A DNA stretch of 64,000 nucleotides. Origin: Pochonia chlamydosporia 170. Its lineage: Eukaryota; Ascomycota; Sordariomycetes; Hypocreales; Clavicipitaceae. The position numbers and the translations under genes were made by a program. The notes beneath the pieces are model-generated. The model did not search any database and had not been told where the DNA came from. It was given only the letters and a program-made list of their open reading frames with translations. Below, in pieces: positions 21,967-32,595 of the stretch. The number at the start of each line of letters is the position of its first letter. Position 1 is the first letter of the stretch. The stretch is from positions 1 to 64,000 of the forward strand of contig NW_019154065.1 of assembly GCF_001653235.2 (NCBI RefSeq). Reading direction: 5' to 3'.

Positions 21967-23389
21967 GGGATAGCTGGCCGTCGTACCGTGACGGGCAAGA
22001 CTTCCCCGGCCGAGGCAAGTTAGCTCATTTTGCTCTTGCTGCTCTGGAAGCTTTGGAATTCGGTTCTTACGGTTTCGCAAGTGTGACATATGCAAGGGAT
22101 CTTATCGATTTGTATCATGCGAATCGAGGAAACTTTGTCCAGGGCAGTTATTTTGATAACTACGAATTTCTAAAGAATCGAGGTATCGCGTACTACTGAC
22201 ATAATCATTACCAAGGGTAAGTAATTTCGGGATGTCCAGGATGGGACGGCACGAGGTCGGCCATTGCGCCGCCGATAATATTAGCTCTCGCAGGTAACTG
22301 GATGATTTGGCCGCTTGCACAAATTGAGGCGCTTTTGTCCATGCCCATAAAAAGCTGGAATAAAGTACTTGAAAACGACTCCAGTTACGTCTCTGATCGT
22401 AAATCGCCTGAATTATGTCAAAGTACAATACTGGTGCGGCGGTGGGCTTTCTCGTGGCGTTCTACTACAGAATGTGAGAGGGCGTTGACTGTGGCGGATT
22501 GCACTATACAAAAGTGCCAAAGTTGGGTGGCACAAAACGTACACGCCACACCAGTGACGTTAATAGCTCTCTTACACTGGTGGACACGACATCTCAAGCC
22601 CATTTAATATCTTCATTAAAATTGCAATACAGTACCGTACAACTCAGCTGCTATGTTGTACAATTGTCATTGCTCATGTTTTACGGGACGGATCCAGCTA
22701 CAGCACCAAGGCTACTCCAGTCGGAAGGTCTATTTCCATTGCAGTGAGACATTCTTTGTACTGCTTGTCGACTGGAGAGACAACTTGACAAAACCCAAAC
22801 CAGCCGTTACGAGCAGCGCAGATATGGCATATCAAGCGAGTGTAGCATCGGCCTCAGACTGCGGCGCAAAGGAGTAGTACGAAGCGGTTATGTCCGCTCT
22901 CAACTTTGATGATCATCGTGGGATTAGTTTCGAGCATGCACAACTTCCGGCATTCGCAAGATCCCAAGATCCCCACTTTCCCGCATTTGTCCCAGCGCTC
23001 CATGTGTAATACTATCCAGACTGGGAAAACGTAGCACCGCAACTGACCTAGTGCGGTCGCCGACTTCTCTCGTTAACGTACGTAGGAAAGGCGCTCTCTG
23101 TCGACAGCAAAAGGGACAGTTGTGAAACGGCGCCTTAGCGTCCGGAACGCAAGGCCAAGCCTCTGCATTCACCTCCTCCATTGAGTACATATGAAACACT
23201 GTCTGGCGGCATAGGACTACTATTGGTATCTCTGTCCCCTCACCGGCCGCAGTATCTCAATCTCAGGGGGTAGAAAGCAGCATTTGAGAAGGGAAACCAT
23301 GAAAGAGTACAGCCGGTTTGAAGAGGTTGATGCCGAATTTAGTCCTGAGTGTGGTACTGTTTGCACGGCGGCTTTACTGCCGTAGCCCC
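21967..23389. other. Intergenic, nothing recognised
   Basis: Only short overlapping frames on both strands (up to about 110 codons) without recognisable motifs. Confidence 0.45.
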
Positions 23390-24290
23390 CTACAGAACCA
23401 ACAAGACTCCTGCTGTGTGGTCAGTGACCTGTGTGACCGGCTGATGTTTTGCCTCATGGTCTATAATGCTGACCGTTTCCATGCCCAGGAAGCACTCAGG
23501 CTGCTTTGCTTCTATGGCAGCCAGAATGGCCAGGCGAAACCTGCATTTCTGCGCATAATCTAGTGTCTCGGTGACTTTCCAAGGAAGACAGGTCCATAAG
23601 TCCATTATCGAGACATTCCCCTGTAGAGTTGTAGAAGCGCAGATCCCAAGGCCTTCATTCAGTGAATCTAGAGTAGCACAATCCTTGATAACAGCATCAG
23701 CACCAAGCTCCCAAAGGTGGTCAGACCGTGGTTGTAGAAGAAGCACGACAAGCCCTCCAGTGGAGAATGGGCTGGCGAACAGCTTCGTGATCTTGATTTC
23801 TGATGGAGTAATGGATGGATCTATTAGTTTTGCCTCGTGTATAACTTGTTCAAATTTGCCTTTGCAAATGATTGAATCTGACCCTAAGCCAAGATCAGCA
23901 AGGCCAGCGGTAAGTTGCTCTACTTCCATGTTAATGTCTGCTGAGACGATTCATTCGAACGGAACAACCCGGATTACACCGTACCATGGTCCGACAGGTA
24001 TCAATGATGTTATTTATCTGTTCAGCATACATAGGCTCAGCATGCTCCAGTTGTCTCAAGTTTTGGGTTAAACTCAAAATGCCCGCCCTAGCCAGATGCG
24101 TAATTTCACCTTTCCAAGTTAGCGGCTCATAAAAATTACTTAGCAGCCTAACTGTTGTATTGATACATAACGCATGCGGAAATTTTACAATTTGGTTCGA
24201 TGACATGACTTCTACAAGCCCTTGAATCAAGAACTTCAGGCCCCTACCTGAGTGAACTTTGTTATTAGAGAGTTCTGCGAAACATTTCAT
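23390..24290 (-). CDS. Hypothetical protein, possibly one broken gene
   Basis: Two minus-strand frames are nearly contiguous: 23931-24290 (119 residues, ATG 24290) and 23390-23929 (179 residues, ATG 23929, MEVEQLTAGLADLGLG). The second has coding-like order (VVLLLQPRSDHLWELGADAV, SIMDLWTCLPWKVTETLDYA, CFLGMETVSIIDHEAKHQP) and resembles small cytosolic fungal proteins I cannot name. The first may be its N-terminal part, separated by an indel or an unrecognised intron, since the first stop and second ATG are one base apart. Confidence 0.4.
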
Positions 24291-24603
24291 GGAAATGACA
24301 GGTGTCTCTGAGTACAGGCAAATACAGGTACATTGAATGAGAGGTTGCAGGGGTCGATTGAAGCGGGGCTTATGGAAGTGAGGCAGTCACTTTCGCTCTT
24401 TCGCTCGGTTCAGGTGAAGTCCGCAACGGTATCACCATTGCAAGCGCTTAAGAAAAGTCAAAACGCGATCCGGTCTGCGCTATCACTGCGTAGGTTCTCA
24501 AACTCGGGGCCTCAGAGGTCGAGAGCGGGTATGGCTTACTTAGTTCACTTGTTTTGGCGGGAGTGGCGGCGCATGTGCAAGTCAACTAATACTGTAGTCT
24601 GAG

Positions 24604-25191
24604 TGTCAGACAATTGAGGATCACAAAAGATCGAGTATAATGGCGCCGTAGGCGCCAATTGTATTGAATGAGAATTATCTTGGAATTATCTGAAGAACAT
24701 ATGAAAGAAGGGAATAAATGTAGCTATTTATCTTGTAAGCAGCCTCGCCGTTTCGGCGAAGCTGTAACTGTCGCGTTACGCGGTTCCAATTCAATTTTTA
24801 CTACGCTGAAAATGCAGTTCTTGATTCAATAGCCTGTCAATTGCCTGTGTATGCCTTGACTTCTTGTCCTCCTCTTGCCAGAGGGATTCACGTCATTTAT
24901 CTTAGCAAAGAAGCATTATTTCCAGCCTTCTAATTATTTCCAAGTGGCTGGCCAGCCTCTTCACCTTCTGATATCCATGATTTTATGACATCCAGCAATT
25001 ACTCCAAGTCTGCTTGTTCAATCAACAGAGGCAGCCTTATCCGACAGTAACAAGTAACCATGCCTGATACAATCTTAAGATGAGGAGTCGTTGATGATAC
25101 AATGCCGCGTCGCGGCATTGTAGCATTGTAAAAAAGCAACGACTTACCCCGTATTGAAGTCGTGATAGCTGGGAGCCTGATATGCGACACA
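24604..25191 (-). repeat. Copia 3' LTR (copy 2)
   Basis: On the minus strand a G-rich polypurine tract (CTGGGGGG) ends just before TGTGTCGCATATCAGG at 25191. The repeat runs to CAATTGTCTGACA at 24604, giving TGT...ACA ends (about 588 bp). It contains strong hairpins (GGCGCC-TAC-GGCGCC, and around GCCGCGACGCGGC). Its terminal part matches the solo LTR at 41010-41217, which supports the 24604 end. The 5' LTR is not present. Confidence 0.75.
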
Positions 25192-25270
25192 CCCCCCAGC
25201 GTTGAGTGATCAAGTCAACGCTGCTTGAAACTATCAGCCTATCACATACACTCATGGGTTTATTACCATC

Positions 25271-26337
25271 CTATTTCACAGCATTCTCTTTTATGTTCAC
25301 CTCCCTTTTGATATCTATCAGATTCAACATTGATCGGAAATGTTCAAACTTCGATCTTGATAGGGCTTTCGTCAACCCGTCTGCTGGCATCTGATCGGTC
25401 TGTAAGTATTCCACCAGAAACCTACCCTTCTTGAATTCCTGCTTCAGCCACATGTTCTGGACATCGACGTGTCGCAGCTTCGTCGTGATTCTCTGGTTGT
25501 CCTCCACAACAAGTCGGATTGACTGAAGATTGTCGCAGTATATCTTGAGAGGTCCAAGATCAAGAGAAATGTCCCTTAGCAGTCGATCTAGGGCGTAACT
25601 CTCTTTGGTTGTTCTTTCCAGGCTCAAGATTTCTGCCTCGGTTGTCGAAGTCGTGACCGTGTCCTGCAGTCCGGCCTTCCACACAACTGGTCCGTTGAAG
25701 AGTGTCATCACATATCCCTGCGACGAACGTCGAGTTTCGGCATCGTCCGCGAATGACGCATCACTTGCAATCACCAGTGATTCTCCTGCGTGCAGACCAT
25801 CATAGATGATGGCGAGGAATCTCGTCGTGTAGAGATAACGGATGCATTGATCAGCGGCGGCAAGGTGCTCTGGTGATGGGTTTGTCAGGAACCTTGCAAG
25901 CTGGGTAGCTGCTCGTGCTATATCAGGTCTGGTCATGACTGCGATATACATCAGAGATCCGACTCGTTCCTGATATGCTTTTATCTCTTCCTGGGAAGCC
26001 TGTCCCTCATGTTTGACGAGAGGGATCGTTGTGATCGGGATTGACGGTACTCGAAGCTTTGAGTCGCAGAGCTTGAATTTTCGCGCAATTTTGTCGATGT
26101 AGGCGTCCTGGCAGAGATACATCTTCCGGTTTGGTCGATCTCTTATGACCCTGATGCCAAGATACCACTTGAAGTCTTCTTCGCGCAGGTTGTACTTGTC
26201 TTGGAGATACTTGACAAGCTTGTCCACGGATACCTTTTCTTGCGACGGGCTTAGGATCAGGATATCGTCGACATAGACAAGGACCAGAATTTTGCCGTCA
26301 GTGAAGACGCAGGGCTCCTCATACCTGGGCACAATAA
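25271..26337 (-). pseudogene. Ty1/copia RT-RNase H, 5'-truncated copy 2
   Basis: A 353-codon open frame covers the end of reverse transcriptase (VLVYVDDILIL) and complete copia RNase H (IASDASFADD, TTSTTEAEILSLE, KIYCDNLQSIRL, RHVDVQNMWL, TDQMPADGLTKAL), with a natural C-terminus and LTR downstream. Gag, protease, integrase and most of RT are missing. Homology with copy 1 (8255-9043) stops at the point where hAT-C begins, so the hAT insertion or a linked deletion removed the 5' part. Confidence 0.9.
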
Positions 26338-28873
26338 CTTGTTATAACCATGGTTTTTGGTTATAACCATAACCATACTTAGATTTTGGTTATATGGTTA
26401 TAACCACATACCCTCGTGAGTATGGTTATAACCACATGTAACCATCTTGGCGTCTTGGCATCTTGGCACAGGAAAAATTTGTCAGGACCTTGCATGCGAC
26501 CGAATACTCCCTCATCTACCCTATCTCCGACCATCATGTCGTCGGACAACTCCTCTAGTCTCGCCTCTACGTTGCAAAAGTCACCAGCACCCACAACACC
26601 GTTGCATTTCGATGCTCTAATTAAGGTCGAATATGTTGGCAAACCTAACAACTCCCTCAAATCGGGAGTCCAGCGTCGAAAGCAGTTTTCCTGTACGAGA
26701 TGTAATTCCTGGACAACATCTCATCGAACAAACGCTGTCAAACATGTTCTCTCTCTCCATTCGCTCTCTGGAGGATCTTCTCCATCCCCCGTGTCAACAC
26801 CAACGTCACAGCGAGATATCTCGTCTATGTTTACCCCTATCATTTCTCAGAATGGTCTACGTAACAGCTTCAATCAACAAGCCTATCGAGAGGCTATTAT
26901 TGGCCTGCTTACCCGTCGTCGGATGCCGTTCTCAGCCGTTGAATGGAATGAGATGAAGGATCTTGCTCTGGCCTGCAACCCCGCTATTGAAGATCTTCTC
27001 ATTACTTCCCGCCGTACTGCTGTCCGCTACATTGCATCGAACTATAAGCTTTATAAGGGACAGATAAAGGAAGGACTCGCTACCAGCATTAGTCCTATAC
27101 ATATATCTTCAGACTTATGGACGTCTCCGCATCGACACTCTCTTCTTGCTATCTGCGCCCAGTGGGTGGACCGTGAGGGACGGCTACAAAGAGCTCTGCT
27201 AGGATTACCTGCATGTCGTTACTCCCACAGTGGTGAGAAACAGGCTAACCTAATCCTCCAAGTTATTGAAGAGTTCAGCATTCAGTCTAACCTGGGATGG
27301 CACACTGGTGATAATGCCACTTCAAACAATACTTGCCTCGAGGTGATGGAATCACGCCTGCTCTCTGAGCACCATGTTCGATTCAATGCTAAACAACGTC
27401 GCATTCGATGTATTGCCCACACCATTAATCTGTCCCTTCGGGCATTCCTGCTGGCATCTTCACGTGAGGCACTTCTGGCCGCACTAAAAGCCACGACTGA
27501 TGCCACCGGGGAAGAGCTAATCAAACAATTTTCTGATGTCCTTGACGCCCAACAACAGAAACGGCGTGAAGAGTGTATGCAATGGGAAGGATCCCAGGGA
27601 AGTCAATCAAGGAAGAGGCATGCTCATCGCCGAGATAGCCAGGGTAGCCAGGGTAGCCAGGGTAGCCAGGGTTCTGTAGGTGATGAGTACTCCGGCATCC
27701 AGGGTGTGCCTACCTTGCGCAAGCTGCATGAACTAGCCGTCTGGCTTCGCAGTTCATCCCTACATGCGGATATCTGGGATGATAACGTTGGCCTTAGGCT
27801 CGGTATTGACAATCGAACTCGGTGGTCTTCTTGGTATATGGTTATTGATAGGGCCATCGCGAAGCAATCGGAAATCAAAGCTTTTATGACTGACCACGAA
27901 GCAGCTCTTGGTAGTATCCGTCTTACAGCCCAGGATTGGGATTATCTTGATAAAGCCCGTACATTTCTGCAACCATTTGCTTCGGCCACACTTTATGCAG
28001 AAGGCGACAAGTCATCTATTTCACAGTCGCTACCTCTAATGGACGCCCTTCTTGCCCATTATGAGAGGAACAAAGCCCATTATTCCCAGGAAGACCACCA
28101 CGACCCCCGAATGGTTCGTGCTATTGAGATGGGCTGGTTTGTCCTCGATAAATACTATAATATGACTGAGGAGGCACCTGTCTATGCTGCGGCCCTTCTT
28201 CTCGACCCTTCTCGGAGAGCAGCACATATTCGGAAGAATTGGCCGGCTACATGGGTTGAACCCGCTATTGAATCTGCTAATGCACTGTGGCAGGAGAGTT
28301 TCAGCACAAGGTGTGTCGCTGATGATCAGCGCAACCTGTTTTCAATAACGCCGCCATCGGTGCCTTCCAGGAAGCGTGGCTCTGAGCTGCACCTCCTTAT
28401 GAGGGATATGGAAGTTATCACTGCAGATGTGTGGGATGGCGATGACTTCAGGACTTTCATTGAACTGCCTCCCTTCCGCATTGATTGTAGTCCTCTCGAG
28501 TGGTGGTCTCGCAGTGAGCAAAAATCGCGTTACCCACGGCTCCACAAGATGGCAACGGCTATTTTGTCCATTCCAGCAGAGTCATCAGAGCCTGAAAGGG
28601 TATTTTCTGGATCTAGAAGAACTTGTTCATGGGATAGGCTGAGTTTATCATGTCTTAATATTCAGAGAATTGGATGCATTGGTAGCTGGATACGAGAGGG
28701 CCATATCCGGCTTTCCAATCTCAACGGCATGGGCCTCCCTATGGAGGCAACCACGATGGATGAAGATGAAGAGCTTGATGACGAGATCGTAAATGAAATG
28801 CAATGGATTTAAAGATGTCTTGCGATGATGGAGATCATGGTTATAATATGGTTATATGGTTATAACAAGTTAT
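26334..28873 (+). mobile_element. hAT-C element, inner limits
   Basis: An 18-bp perfect inverted repeat, ATAACTTGTTATAACCAT, begins at 26334 and its complement ends at 28873. Many GGTTATAACC motifs occur inside both ends (26340-26445 and 28835-28925). No 8-bp duplication was found at these points, and GGTTA motifs continue to 29165 past a solo LTR, so the true right end may lie further out. Confidence 0.65.
26494..28812 (+). CDS. hAT-C transposase (complete)
   Basis: About 772 residues from the ATG at 26494 (MRPNTPSSTL). The open frame extends upstream to a GTG inside the terminal repeats, and a second ATG is at 26536. A BED finger (FSCTRCNSW...KHVLSLH) is followed by the core (IHISSDLWTSPHRHSLLAIC, LGWHTGDNATSNN), RRIRCIAHTINLSLRAFLL, a Gln-Gly-Ser tandem (27635-27675), LRLGIDNRTRWSSWYM, and the dimerisation region (YPRLHKMATAILSIPAESSE, PERVFSGSRRT). 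It is closely related to hAT-B but unbroken. It is probably able to act on its own termini; expression is unknown. Confidence 0.93.
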   Translation: MRPNTPSSTLSPTIMSSDNSSSLASTLQKSPAPTTPLHFDALIKVEYVGKPNNSLKSGVQRRKQFSCTRCNSWTTSHRTNAVKHVLSLHSLSGGSSPSPVSTPTSQRDISSMFTPIISQNGLRNSFNQQAYREAIIGLLTRRRMPFSAVEWNEMKDLALACNPAIEDLLITSRRTAVRYIASNYKLYKGQIKEGLATSISPIHISSDLWTSPHRHSLLAICAQWVDREGRLQRALLGLPACRYSHSGEKQANLILQVIEEFSIQSNLGWHTGDNATSNNTCLEVMESRLLSEHHVRFNAKQRRIRCIAHTINLSLRAFLLASSREALLAALKATTDATGEELIKQFSDVLDAQQQKRREECMQWEGSQGSQSRKRHAHRRDSQGSQGSQGSQGSVGDEYSGIQGVPTLRKLHELAVWLRSSSLHADIWDDNVGLRLGIDNRTRWSSWYMVIDRAIAKQSEIKAFMTDHEAALGSIRLTAQDWDYLDKARTFLQPFASATLYAEGDKSSISQSLPLMDALLAHYERNKAHYSQEDHHDPRMVRAIEMGWFVLDKYYNMTEEAPVYAAALLLDPSRRAAHIRKNWPATWVEPAIESANALWQESFSTRCVADDQRNLFSITPPSVPSRKRGSELHLLMRDMEVITADVWDGDDFRTFIELPPFRIDCSPLEWWSRSEQKSRYPRLHKMATAILSIPAESSEPERVFSGSRRTCSWDRLSLSCLNIQRIGCIGSWIREGHIRLSNLNGMGLPMEATTMDEDEELDDEIVNEMQWI

Positions 28874-28927
28874 AGTTTCCGGCTCATGGTTATTTATGGT
28901 TATGGTTACGACACCTCAAATAACCAT

Positions 28928-29149
28928 TGTAACGGGCTGAGCCCGATGGTGGCTCGGCTGGCGCTCTCGCCTTCGTCTCCAACCTTGTCACTGGTAACCC
29001 CCAGCAACAAGCGAGATTAGCAGAAGCAAGCTCACAAGCCTACAAGAGCTCGCAGAGCTCTTGCTTTCTTGCTCTCCTTTCCTTTTCTTCTTCAGCTTTG
29101 GATACTTGTTCTAGAGCCAGTTGTCAATATACTCGCTTGGACCGTTACA
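28928..29149 (+). repeat. Solo LTR, 222 bp, duplication ACCAT
   Basis: Begins TGTAACGGGCTGAGCCC and ends CTTGGACCGTTACA (terminal inverted repeat TGTAACGG/CCGTTACA). Both sides carry ACCAT (28923-28927, 29150-29154), a 5-bp duplication typical of LTR retrotransposon integration. No internal retrotransposon sequence remains, so it formed by LTR-LTR recombination. The same family as 43687-43901. Confidence 0.9.
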
Positions 29150-29704
29150 ACCATATTTAACCATATGCCCAGGTATGGTCGCCGCTCAGCCCGTTACAGT
29201 GGCTACTTCACTATGTTGGCTACCCCACTATGCACTCACGTTACCTTATAAATATACTTCCTTTAAGAAAAAGACGGCAAAAGCACCACCAGTTTTGGTG
29301 GTTTTTGCCACAGAAACAGGTGGGCAATTTGCCAAGGATCCAACGCCGCTTTAAGGCATGTAGCTTGGCCCGTTGGTTGACCACGTCAGTCAATGTTCAG
29401 CGAGGTACCGCATGGTACTCACTTCTCATTGGACAGGTTTTGGACACGGCGGCTAAGTGTGTTCAATTTATGAGAATTTTGAACCAAGTTCCAAGAAACA
29501 TGTTCGTATCAACTCGCTGCCTTTTCAAGAACTTAAAGATGGTCCCTATAGCTACGTTTAAAAGCCCGCACTCGCGGCTGAGGCGGCAGGGCCTTCTTTT
29601 TGTTCCTCTACAACTCTACAATCCCCCTCCACATTTGACTAGAGCTCCACTAGTCGCGGGCTTCACCAAACCAGATCACGTCCTCGCTCACAATTTGATC
29701 CATC
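29150..29704. other. Upstream region of the DUF3435 gene
   Basis: No coding feature supported. It contains TGCCCAGGTATG (29167, inverse of a copia/hAT-C junction motif), GCTCAGCCCGTTACA (29181-29195, inverse of the start of the neighbouring solo LTR), and a hairpin around CACCAGTTTTGGTG near 29290. If a Starship edge exists it should lie in this stretch. Confidence 0.4.
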
Positions 29705-32128
29705 ATGGCACGCCATAGACGCTCCCTTGGTGCGGACGAATCTGACTCCTCTTTTTCACCAGAGATTGAGAGCTGTTTCGATGAGGATGAAGCGGACCTG
29801 TCTGGTGAGGAAACTGAGGCGACCGACCTTGACGTCCAACAAGATGATGATCTGGGCTTTGAAGATCAAATCCAACTTTTTGGTGGAAATATACATCCGC
29901 CTGAATATTACCGGAGTGGTATAGAAGAATTCAATGAAAGCTCTTTTGTTGACGAAGACTACAGCCCCGGGAGTACAATACTCTTGGACGCGATAGAGCT
30001 GCAGTGGCAGCAGCAAGTCGCCTTACCTTCCCATCTCCTCCAGGCTCTGCGTTTTAACTGTCCTCCCGCAGATTTTGCAAAGCAGTTCTATCGCGTGACC
30101 CTCACGCGTGCTTCGAGTCGATATCCATAGGCATGCTCTATAAATTCTTTGAATGGCGCCTGAACCAAAAGGCAGGCAAGGACGGTAGAAAATTGAGAGG
30201 CACCACAAAAAGCAGCTCGTTAGGCACAGCCTGGAAAGTCTTCCGACTCGTATATGAGAGGGTTGTTGGTGCGAAGCTCGATCCAAAATTGAATCGTAAC
30301 ATGCACAAGGTATATTATTCCAATAACTAACAAGACATGCCGGTTGTAACGTTTCCTAGGTCCTCCGAGAGCTTGCAAAAAAACACGAACTTAGCGACCA
30401 GAAGAGAGCTAATCGTTGCATGACTATTAACGATTTGAAGGAGCAGATCGAGACAACGCTAAGTACCACAAAGAAGTCGTTTGACATCGGAGAACACCGT
30501 ATTTTGGCTGTGCTTTTCCTCCTCTTATTGGCTCCTGCAGGCTCTCGCCCAACGTCCATCCTCCGGCTTCGCTTTGGAGACATCCGAGTGGCCTTGGCGA
30601 GAGATCCGGAGGGTGGACCACACAAGATCTTAATTCGATTCACGTTGGAGTTCACAAAATCATACCTTGGCACTAAGGATACGTAAGTGCACTATTTCCG
30701 TTGTCTCCGCATTGCGTGCTAAGATTCCCTCCGTTAATACCATACCAGCAAAACATTTACCATCCCCGAGATGATGTTCGATCCGTCTTTGCTCCTTAGT
30801 CCCCATGCCTTTCTGCTGGGCATTTTATTTCGCCACCAAGCATTTCGCGCATCCCTTCTCACCTCTCCTATGCAACTAGATGAGCTGGACATACATCCCG
30901 GCGAGCGGGAGCTACCCTTGCCTCTAAGAAGTGATCTGAAAGAGGTAGGCATTTTTCGTCGCGCTGTCAAAACACTGACAGGGTATGAAATGTCAGCAAC
31001 GAAGACCATCACAAATGGCATGATGGCGAGCTGGATTAAGAGAGTGGGTGAAATCATGGGACTTCAGTACGAAACAATACCGTACAGCCTGCGCTATAAT
31101 GCAGCCAACGAGTTTGACCAAAGCCGTAAGTTCCCAAAAGTCAACTGAAAGGAACACCTTTTAACTTTGCTACAATAGCTGACATGAGCGAGGCGCTCCG
31201 GAATCTCTCCCTTGACCACGCCAACTCCGTCCCTTTCCAAAAACATTATCTTGGCCGCGTTGTCCGTGCTGACCCATGGGCCATTATCCGTCGCGAGAAG
31301 CCACAGCAGGCGCTTATAGATCAGGCTTGCAGCATTGGTCATTCAATGAGCAAACGCCGGCCGACGGGCCTCACGGCCGAGCAATCGGCGTCCGTCGCAT
31401 CAGATCCCAAAGTTCGACGGCTTACTGCCCAGCTGCGAAAATTACGCCCAGGATCTGAACAGCATAAGAAAACACACCGCGAGTTGCGATCACTAAAGCA
31501 GAGGCTGAAGAGAGAGCTGAAACAGAAGATTCGAGACAACTGGACTGACGAACAAGCCGTGGAGGACATTGAACGCCAACTCCAAGGAGTCGGCTTTGCA
31601 GAACCATGGGTGGATAATGCAATCCGTCCCCGGCGGCCGGCTCAAAAGTTGCTGGTCGAGGCCCTAAAGACTCCAGTCGATGATACTCTTGAGGGACAGT
31701 ATCGACGCAGGGACAACGCGATTGAGGCCATAGTTGCATACTGTAGCGTCGAAGAGGGGCCAACATTACGCCGTATTCATATGCAGCCTACAACAACGGT
31801 CTTGCGTGAGGACTCTCGTGAGCCTTCGGAAGACAGCCCTCTATACCTCGCTATCATGTCTGTTTTCATTGACAATCCGAAACAGAGGCCCAGAAGGTGC
31901 TTTTTGTGCATTGGTGCAGCGCTCTCATTGCCGCCAGACGACCCTCGTGTAGAAGACAAGATTCAGGAGTTCTACACCGCTGGTGATTTAAGCAAACACT
32001 TCCGTCGGAGACACCTATCGCACTTGCGAGGTAATGATCAGCCAGTGTGCCAAGTTTGCGATATCACTCTCGCACATAAGATGCATCTGCAAAAGCATGC
32101 AATTGCAGTTCATGGAACGGTCTCCTAA
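29705..32128 (+). CDS. DUF3435 tyrosine recombinase (captain-like)
   Basis: My five-exon model: 29705-30003, 30072-30309, 30360-30682, 30749-31125, 31179-32128; 2187 nt, 728 residues, all junctions in phase. The first donor (GTGGCA) is the weakest. An acidic N-terminus is followed by FCKAVLSRDP...LYKFFEWRL, the DUF3435 core (TINDLKEQIETTLSTTKKSF, LAPAGSRPTSILRLRFGDI with a candidate catalytic Arg, EFTKSYLGTKDT), YSLRYNAANEF with the second Arg, and FQKHYLGRVV with a candidate nucleophilic Tyr. Two zinc-finger-like CxxC...H-H units (CFLCIG..., VCQVCD...) end the protein. Family members include the captains that mobilise giant Starship elements in Pezizomycotina. Complete and unbroken; a domesticated or solo copy is the alternative. 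Confidence 0.85.
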
Positions 32129-32595
32129 GACCTCTGCAGCTAGCCAATTGTTTCTTTCTCCATGGTTCAATCTGTGGTTGAGAATATTATGATTTTTAGA
32201 CCTTAGATGCATATCAATACGCCAGACCAGTTTGTTTAGAACTTGGGGAAGCGAAGTGTAAGCAATTGTGGAGGTGCGACTTTCGAGACGGCCCGCAAAC
32301 ACAAGGAGTCGACTATGTCAGAAATAAGTGCAGTGGAGAATCCTTGTAATCTTTCCTCCAGATCGCTCTTGCTATCGTGTGGGTTATTCCATGATCTACA
32401 TCAATTTGAATTTACTACATTGTCAAAAGTCTTGAGCGTACCCCTCTCACGGCAACAGCATTGTTGGGCAAGACAAATCTGCACAGAAAGCCGGGACGGA
32501 CCGTATGATTGGAATATATGCTAGCGGACTCCTTGCTATGTTCTTTTCGTGAAGTTTCATACATACAGGGTAAATATTGTCTTGTTTTCAGTTCC

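Noticed and set aside
26300..29190. Inverted TGCCCAGGTATG pair as true hAT-C termini
   Set aside because: One member lies in copia-homologous DNA also present in copy 1, and no 8-bp duplication is adjacent; left as an open question.
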